A DNA stretch of 64,000 bases from positions 186,001-250,000 of the forward strand of contig JAAMXY010001516.1 of assembly GCA_019677205.1 (NCBI GenBank), read 5' to 3'. This DNA comes from Pinguiococcus pyrenoidosus (Eukaryota; Sar; Pinguiophyceae; Pinguiochrysidales; Pinguiochrysidaceae). Under the pieces are notes generated by a model. The model saw only the letters and a program-made list of their open reading frames with translations. It was not told where the DNA came from and did no database searches. This document shows positions 57,589-64,000 of this stretch, piece after piece (position 1 is the stretch's first letter; every line of letters starts with the position of its first letter). A program made the position numbers and the translations under genes.

Positions 57589-58544
57589 CCTTCTCACGGC
57601 GCTGGCGTAGCAGCGGTGTGGCGAAGTGCTCTGCGGGAGGCGATGCTGGCGGAGGGAGAATAATTCAGGCGCGGTGTCAGAGGACCCTAGCACTTGGGGT
57701 TGGGGTGGCATGTAGAGGTGACTTCGTGCGCTCGAAGGATGGCGTGAACACGGGTCGAATAGAGCGCTTGACAGCAGACATTGATTGAAGGTGCTTTGAC
57801 AGTCGGGAATAACCAGAATGCAGAAGCGGTGATTCCCGCGGGGATTGGATGAATCTTAGCGTCAATGTCCCTCATTGGCGCCAAACTCCAACAGCGTCGC
57901 TTGCTTAATGCGAACTTGACAAAAAAAATTGTGGATCGAGCACCAATCACCTGGCAGGGATCGAAGAAGGGGTTGGTCCACCCTGCTGACGACATCGGCC
58001 GACTTGCAGTATTTCGGCGGACATAGCCTTTCCGCAAACCGTGCGACTCCTTGCCCATTGGCTGCAGGTCGACGTCACCCACTGCTCAAGAGTGTACAGC
58101 CGACGCGAAGTGCCTCGGGCAAACTGGCGTGCCGACGAGACATCCAATAGCACGGCTTGCATTCCAGTCGACGTCACTAGGAGCAAGTTGCCGCCGCGAA
58201 TGAAGCGAACTCCCACGGAGAGAGCCAACGGAAGCCCGTGCAAGCGCGACGAGACAAATACAGAAGGTGAGAATAGTTTGCGCCTGGCAAGCTACGCCCG
58301 ACTGTAGTGTTGTGGTGCACTTGGAGGTGTGTTCCGGCACGGATCACGAAGCGCCGATCTGTTGTGGCTGTCGACGCTCTTGGATCTCTTGACGCTCTTG
58401 GATCTCTTGATGCTCTTGGATCTCTTGACGCTCTTGGATCTCTTGGAGAGGTTTCTCACTCTTTGATCGATGGTGATATCAAGTCTTTCTTTGTGTTTTA
58501 TTTATTTTTCCTCTTCACTCTTCTTTTTTTCCTGTCTTCCTTTC
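57589..58544. other. Large spacer with 18-bp minisatellite
   Basis: About 955 bases between two minus-strand genes, the longest spacer in the window. It contains the 18-bp repeat at 58373-58444 and a T-rich run near 58495-58535. No gene is supported; small ORFs on both strands have no likeness to known families. Confidence 0.5.
58373..58444. repeat. 18-bp minisatellite, four copies
   Basis: GACGCTCTTGGATCTCTT is repeated four times head to tail (58373, 58391, 58409, 58427) with one C-to-T change in the third unit. Confidence 0.92.
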
Positions 58545-59277
58545 CTAGTGTTCTATCTTCGCAACAGGTGTCGTGGCTGCTATCTTCTCGGCGGTGTCGT
58601 TCTGTAGTGACTGCGGCGCGTCCTTTGGGATGCCTGGCTGCGTGCCTGGCAGACCCTGCCCCACGTGCGAGGGCGTCGTCGCCGAGCCACTTGCCATCTG
58701 GATCATCATGAGGTTCATCGGCAGCCCCATGCTCAAATTCATCCCCAGAAGCGGCATGGCAGCCGGGCCCAACAGCTGCGTGAAGTTGGGCAGCCCGGAA
58801 GAGAAGACACTCGGCATTGGCAGGGCTCCTCCGCCACTTGCACTTGCCGCCGTCTCCATCCCCGCGGAGCTTCCCGATTGCTCAGCACCCTTCGCAGCGT
58901 TCTTGTTGAACGCTGCCACCTGCCCTGCCAGCGCATCCGCAAACGCCTTCTGTGCCGACTCGAACGGCCCGTTTGTAGCTAGCCCCTTCGATGCGCTGTT
59001 CAGAGACCAGCCCGAGAGCTTTGCCTTTGGGGAAGAGGAGGAGAGAAGCGGGGCGGGTCAGTCGCCGCGGTTCTCAGCGAGCCACGGTTGAGGCTGGAGG
59101 TTCTCACCTTCATCTTCGTCGCCTTTATCGTCGCCTGCACTGCCGTCTCCTGCAGTGACCTAATGTCCTCTGCTGTGGACTTTGGATCCGCTATTGCGGT
59201 CGCAGCTGCTTTCGTTGCTGCCTGAGCAGCTGCAATGGCCTACGGGTTGAAAGGAGTTGAGTCAGGTGGCCGCGACA

Positions 59278-59345
<68 letters not shown>

Positions 59346-60960
59346 GCGTATGGGACGTGGGTAAGATCTGGGTAATACCTTCTCTACAGTTGCTGCATTT
59401 ACGTCCTCTGCGTCGCCGAGACCGTCCTCTCCTTTCACTAAGCCGCTCTCCTTCTTCGCCGCATTCCGCTTCTTCTCCCGCAAATGTATCCGTTTGTGCG
59501 TGGAAAGCGTGCCCGGCTGATGGAAGGATTTTCCACAACCGGGATAGTCGCACACGTACGGCCGCTCCCCGGAGTGAATCCGCATGTGCGCCTTGAGCAC
59601 GTCGCTCCTCGAGAAGCTCTTGCCGCAGCCTTCCACCGTGCATTTGTACGGCCTCTCGCCAGTGTGCGTTCGCCGGTGAATGCGTAGCTGCGCCGGCTTC
59701 CCGTAGGTCTTCCCGCAAAAGTCACACGCGTACTTCCTTTCCCCGGACTTGCGTGTCTTCTGGTCCTCCTTCTTCCGCTTCCGCTGCTTGCGCGTGCCCG
59801 ACCGCTCCACCTCCTGCTGGGACACCCCTTCCACCTCCGCAATCTGCGAAGCGCTGTATGCCGGCGAATCCTTCCCAATGAGGGACTTTGCCTCCTCGAC
59901 TTTCGCCTTCCCTTTCTTCGCGACCGCCTTGTCTTCTACAACTGATGCCGCAGAGGCCGCCTCTGCAGGCGGAGCGCCGTGGACCGCGGGGTCGTAGGAC
60001 TGCAGATACATCTGCCCATCCTCGTTCTGGTAGACGACCATGTGATTCGTGTCCCCGAGCTGCACGTGCTGCAAGCCCTCCTCGTCGACGTAGAGGAACT
60101 GCACAGGCACGTATATTTCCTGCGCACGTCCCGGTGAGCCGAGTGCATAGAAAGCGAGAAGCAGGGCGGTTCCATCTTCGGCGTACCTGCCCGTCATCCG
60201 ACGTCGTCTGAATGTAGTGCATCTCCCCCTCCGCGTCTCCATCCTCCTCCTCGGCCTCGGCTCCGCCGCTGGCCTCCACGGCATCCGAGCTCAAGGTTTC
60301 CGTCGCCGCAACATATCGCTTTCCGTCGGCCGTCGCGGTTACCACGGCCCCTTCGGGCACCTCCTCTCCCTCGCGAAGCTCATAGTAGATAAGGCCCCCC
60401 TCGGCCTCGGCACCCTCCACTCCAACCCCAGCCTCGACGCCGTCTTCCCCGCCCATGTACATGCTCTGCGCCGCGGAGGCGGGAATCTGCAGGTACTGTC
60501 CGCTCTCCTCGTCGAGCACATAGTACGACTCCTCTTCCTCTTCCTCTTCCTCTTCCTCTTCCTCTCCGCCCTCCGCCTGCTCGAGCGCTTCTTCCGTCTG
60601 CTCCCCCATCGCCGCAGGGTCTTCGGAGGCCTCGGCAGCCGCCTCGCCATCGCCCACTGGGTCGCCAAGTCCCGGCTTCTGCAGCTCTGCGACGTCGTCC
60701 CCCTCATACGCCGCGGACGCCACGGAAGCCAGGCTGTCTAGTCTCGGGCGCTTGGGCTGTCCGTCGAACGACGACGCGTCCGAGGGCGTCCGCTGCCGGC
60801 GTCGACGTCTTTCCCGTCCGGCGCCCTCCGAAACGCTCTGATCCTCGTCTCCAGAGCGCTTTGCTTCCGAGTTCGATCTACTCCGGCCGCCCGTGGCGTC
60901 CGCTGCCGCCTCGATCTCATCCCCGACGGCGCCGGAGCGCTGCCGTCGGCGAGACTGCAT
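58545..60960 (-). CDS. C2H2 zinc-finger protein with three fingers, four exons
   Basis: Exons 60960-60187, 60119-59379, 59239-59108 and 59024-58545 (708 aa, all phase 0). The N-terminal third is acidic and disordered, with a polyglutamate run (60530-60568) after a nuclear-localisation-like RERRRRRQR. Three adjacent Kruppel-type fingers follow: CDFCGKTYGKPAQLRIHRRT, CTVEGCGKSFSRSDVLKAHM and CDYPGCGKSFHQPGTLSTHK, with TGERPY and SGERPY linkers. Those linkers are typical of sequence-specific DNA binding. Exons 3-4 encode an alanine-rich helix and a Gly/Met/Pro-rich tail. A transcription factor is likely. Intron 2 contains a long CA/GT dinucleotide run. The exon 3-4 assignment rests on matching phase and acceptor AGs. 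Confidence 0.83.
59279..59343. repeat. (CA)n/(GT)n dinucleotide repeat in intron 2 of the zinc-finger gene
   Basis: About 32 CA units with a single interruption near 59280. On the coding strand it is (GT)n and lies between the donor at 59378 and the acceptor at 59240. Confidence 0.95.
60530..60568. repeat. CTCTTC hexamer repeat encoding polyglutamate
   Basis: TTCCTC repeats on the plus strand encode about 12 consecutive glutamates in the zinc-finger protein. Confidence 0.85.
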
Positions 60961-61361
60961 CCCAAGACAACTCTGCGCGGCGCCCGAGCCGAGCCACGAG
61001 AGCTCTGCTGCGCCGCTCTGCGGAAGACCGCAAAGCGCCGCAGGCCACGCCTAGGTGGGGGACCAGCAGGAAACCAAACGGCGAGTTGCCTTGGTACTCG
61101 GGTGGGTAGTACGCATTCCTTTTCCCATCGGAGCATCGTTTTCGATACTATGAATTTAATCCGCTGTTTCTCGAAATGTTTCGAAACTGAAGGATTGGGA
61201 GAATCACTTCTGCGCGTTCTGCCAAAGTCTCTGTCCGCGGGACTGCGTCCGTTTTATCAGTTTCAACGTCGGCCGAGTCGCCGGAGAGCGTCGCGGAGGT
61301 GCTTCTTGTCGTCGCGTCTGTCCACGCTCGGTGCAGCAAGAGATCCGCCAGAGCCGCCAGC
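60961..61361. other. Divergent spacer (zinc finger / CFAP20)
   Basis: About 400 bases between two divergent starts. Short plus-strand ORFs have no family likeness. It is the likely shared promoter. Confidence 0.45.
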
Positions 61362-62257
61362 ATGTTCCGCAACACGTTTCAGTCCGGCTTCCTCAGCATC
61401 CTGTACAGCATCGGCTCCAAGCCGCTTCAGATCTGGAACCAGGAGGTACGGTCTCTCCCCCGTCTCGACCGGTCGTTCGGAAGAGCAGCTGCGCGCTGCT
61501 GCACTTCCATGAGCCTTGCGTCCGCGAAGGGAGACTGGATGCTCAATGGGCAACTCGTCGAAGTGGCGCGTGGGTTTCCAGGGGCCCTGGCTTTCAAACG
61601 CGGAGCTTTGGATCCGTGCAAGGCACGTGGAGAAACGTCGACTCACCGTTGCCGTTCGGCCCGCAGGTTCGCAATGGACACATCAAGCGCATAACGGACC
61701 AGGACATCCAGTCGAGCGTGCTTGAGATTGCGGGCACGAACGTGTCCACCACGTACATCACGGCGCCGGCGAACCCCAGGCAGACTCTGGCTATCAAGCT
61801 GCCCTTCCTCGTGATGATCATCAAGAACCTCAAGAAGTACTTCACCTTCGAGGTGCAGGTGAAGGATGACAAGGGCATCCGGAGGCGCTTCCGGGCGTCG
61901 AACTATCAGAGCACCACGCGTGTGAAGCCCTTCATCTGCACCATGCCGATGCGCCTGGATGACGGATGGAACCAGATTCAGTTCAACCTCAGCGACTTCA
62001 CCCGCCGTGCCTACGGTACCAACTACATCGAGACGTAAGTTCCAGACGGTGGTGGCGCAGGACGCAAGTGTGCTGCTTTGCTAACGTTGTCCGTTCCCAA
62101 CCTTTGCAGGCTCCGTGTACAGATCCATGCCAATTGCCGCATCCGCCGCATCTACTTCTCTGACCGCTTGTACTCCGAGGAGGACCTTCCGCCTGAGTTC
62201 AAGCTCTTCCTCCCCATCCAGAAGGAAGCTCAGCAGCCTCAGGAGGCCCAAGCGTAG
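61362..62257 (+). CDS. CFAP20: CFAP20/Bug22 ciliary protein
   Basis: Exons 61362-61445, 61667-62034 and 62110-62257 (199 aa). The protein is highly conserved: [20 protein letters not shown], then [78 protein letters not shown] and [20 protein letters not shown]. After intron 2 comes [24 protein letters not shown]20 is an inner-junction protein of axonemal doublet microtubules and regulates tubulin modification and ciliary beating. Its presence points to a lineage that builds flagella at some stage, although non-flagellate plants keep it too. Intron 2 has the branch site CTAAC upstream of its CAG acceptor. Length is close to the human protein (193 aa). Confidence 0.97.
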
Positions 62258-62444
62258 TAGTTTAGAGATCCGGAGAGACCAGGAGCCAGCTTGCCGGCGC
62301 CCCCCTTAGACTTAGTAGACCGCGTCTGGCAAGGTCAGCAGTGTTCTTCTCTTTCGTCAAGTGGCAGGATTGATGATGGAGGAAGCATGTGAATGCAGCA
62401 GTGTCTCAGTGCAATGAAGCATGTTTCCCGTCGGCGAGCCATCG

Positions 62445-63638
62445 TCATTCTTTCTCCAGTGCCGCGAAGAAGTCGTCTAGCTCTGCCATCTGCGTCGGAT
62501 CTGGTTCCTTCTCGCCATCCTCTGCTGCTATGCTTTCTACTCTATCAATTGGCCGAGCTGCGACACACGGCGGGGCTTGAATTGTTACGCTGGAGGCCGT
62601 GGTCACCTGGGCACGGCCCGGGGTGCTTTGCAGACTCGCAACGCCGGGTTCCGCCGCCTTGGTCATCCAAGAAGGCAGCGTCGCCGCTTGCCCGCGACCC
62701 ATGCCTCTCACGAACATCTTACTGCTCGAAGCCGCCAAGCTTTTCTCTTGCCTGCTCGTCTGAAATCCCAGGCCGGGACCGAGCTCCTCGTATACTTCCT
62801 TGATCAGGCTTCTGGTAACGTCGCTGCCCTCCTCGCCTTCATCTTTCGTCACGTCCGCCGTGGCTGGCGCTGGATTCTCCTCAACGCTCTCCCTGCTAGC
62901 TTCATTCTTGCGTCCAAAATCGGCAATGGACAGCTGGATCGGCTGTCCGGCTGCCAGGTCCACTCCATTGAGATCCTCGATGGCTCTTGCGGCATCCGCC
63001 GCGCGCGTCAGCGTTATCAAGGCATCTCCCTTTGGAACGCCCTCCTTTGTTCGGTAGAGCTTCACTCGCCGGACCGTACCGTACACGGAGAACAGCCGCT
63101 CGATGTTCTCCTCGATGATGTGCTCCGGTAATCCGCTGGCGTAGATCACGGCGTTTGGATCGCCTCTCCGCTTCTGGCCCTGCTGCCGCGGCGGCGGAGC
63201 GCTTTCTCGCCTTTTCGCTTCCTCCGCTTTTCTTGCCTGCGCCTCCAGCCTTGCGCGATCCTTCTCAGCGACTAACTCAAAATTGCGGAGCAAGGCTTTT
63301 CGCATTCGCTCGGCTTCCCGCTCTCCCAGAGGGTTGGCAGGGTTGAACGGCACAAAAGCTGCTCTCCGAAGGCCCGATTCCCCATCGGTAGACAGCATCA
63401 CCATGCTGGCCTCCTTCTGGATCTTCGCCACGGCTCTGGCAACCTCCTCGGCAGTGCCCCCCGCCGACGAGGACGGCGTGGACACGCTCTGTTCCTGGTA
63501 CAAGGTCGCATTCGGATCCGCCGCAGCTGGGACAGAGACTGCTTGATCACTCGCTGCCGAGAGGGTTTGGAGCTTCGCCAGGGCCTCCAGCGCCTTTGGC
63601 GGCAGAGGCACGCCTCGATGGTCACTCGAAGCCGCCAT
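62445..63638 (-). CDS. RRM-domain RNA-binding protein
   Basis: Intronless, 397 aa, ATG at 63638. The RRM lies near residues 165-250: VIYASGLPEHIIEENIERLF gives RNP2, and GVPKGDALITL stands in the RNP1 place. RNP1 normally reads (K/R)G(F/Y)(G/A)(F/Y)V; here its aromatic positions are Asp and Leu, so RNA stacking may be reduced. HTATSF1-like RRMs have a similar form. Upstream is a helical, charged segment (KALLRNFELVAEKDRARLEA). Downstream, GMGRGQAATLPSWMTKAA resembles the short LPxWMT motif of splicing-related proteins. The end is acidic, with MAELDDFFAALEKE. A nuclear role in splicing is a reasonable guess. Confidence 0.78.
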   Translation of the reverse strand: MAASSDHRGVPLPPKALEALAKLQTLSAASDQAVSVPAAADPNATLYQEQSVSTPSSSAGGTAEEVARAVAKIQKEASMVMLSTDGESGLRRAAFVPFNPANPLGEREAERMRKALLRNFELVAEKDRARLEAQARKAEEAKRRESAPPPRQQGQKRRGDPNAVIYASGLPEHIIEENIERLFSVYGTVRRVKLYRTKEGVPKGDALITLTRAADAARAIEDLNGVDLAAGQPIQLSIADFGRKNEASRESVEENPAPATADVTKDEGEEGSDVTRSLIKEVYEELGPGLGFQTSRQEKSLAASSSKMFVRGMGRGQAATLPSWMTKAAEPGVASLQSTPGRAQVTTASSVTIQAPPCVAARPIDRVESIAAEDGEKEPDPTQMAELDDFFAALEKE

Positions 63639-64000
63639 CCTCTCGCGTGAACATCTCCGAAGGACCGATCCGCGCCGAACTGGCGAACAGCGTTGGTGGA
63701 CAGAGACAAACGCCGGACAGATTCGGTCCTTGGACAGATCTTTGGCGTGCGGACAGATACAGCATCGGGCTGCAGATTCGAATATGGAATTCGAAACTCA
63801 GCAGTCAATCGACGAGCAATTCTGGCGAACCGGCGTTGATCCATTGGTCAATTTCTGCCGTGAAGACTCCTTTGTCGAACGCGTGCCACAGCACAGCAAC
63901 TTGGCGCAAGGCGTCTCCTCAACAAGCCGCTTGAGCTGCCGCGTCGCCGCGACTTTGTGTTATCCGACGCCACTCAGAGACCGTCTGCACTTTCGCGCCC
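63639..64000. other. Right-end spacer
   Basis: Upstream of the RRM gene to the window edge. No supported gene; a 112-codon plus-strand ORF overlaps the RRM gene start and has no likeness to known proteins. Confidence 0.4.

Overview
This window is a gene-dense piece of nuclear chromosome from a eukaryotic alga. Spliceosomal GT-AG introns, mostly about 70-190 nt, interrupt many of the genes, and the proteins are eukaryotic (Sec7 ARF-GEF, CDC45, DPH2, PIG-B, WDR83, NCBP3-like, CFAP20). Three predicted proteins begin with a hydrophobic signal peptide followed by a basic stretch (35423-35986, 25617-26357, 54475-55926). One of these also has a twin-arginine lumen signal. That layout is the import signal of a complex, secondary-type plastid, so I infer a photosynthetic alga of the ochrophyte, haptophyte, cryptophyte or related kind. 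CFAP20 indicates a lineage with cilia. I cannot name the species.

Layout. I support 30 protein genes, about 35 introns, and no rRNA, tRNA, transposon or CRISPR array. From left to right: OSCA/TMEM63-like channel (partial), G6PD, CoaD-like adenylyltransferase, GBF1-class ARF-GEF, C2/EF-hand membrane protein, GMAP-210/Rud3-like golgin, LysM protein, molybdenum cofactor sulfurase, a giant receiver-like/TPR/cNMP-binding protein, a plastid GNAT, CREG-like protein, CDC45, an LRR/coiled-coil protein, DPH2, plastid release-factor-like GGQ protein, a CDC123-DUF455 fusion, PABPN1-like RRM protein, an NCBP3-like fusion, a mitochondrial-type PDK, arsenite methyltransferase, a small secreted protein, a six-exon membrane protein, a double AAA ATPase, PIG-B, WDR83, plastid DUF4336 protein, HAD-like protein, C2H2 zinc-finger protein, CFAP20 and an RRM protein.

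Organisation. Neighbouring genes switch strand at 24 of 29 junctions, so most promoters are shared divergent spacers and most 3' ends converge. The short spacers and introns carry several minisatellites (unit lengths 7, 9, 14, 15, 17 and 18 bp).

Functional links. The genes are mostly housekeeping and do not form one pathway. Two loose themes recur. One is Arf/Golgi traffic (GBF1-class GEF and a golgin with an Arf-binding-type C-terminus). The other is RNA and translation (NCBP3-like, PABPN1-like, CDC123, DPH2, GGQ factor, WDR83, RRM protein). The most unusual items are the two domain fusions (CDC123-DUF455; FAMeT-Tho1/MOS11-NCBP3), the receiver-like/TPR/cNBD protein, and an upstream ORF that overlaps the CDC123 start codon. 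All exon boundaries were inferred by eye from reading frame, splice signals and family conservation.
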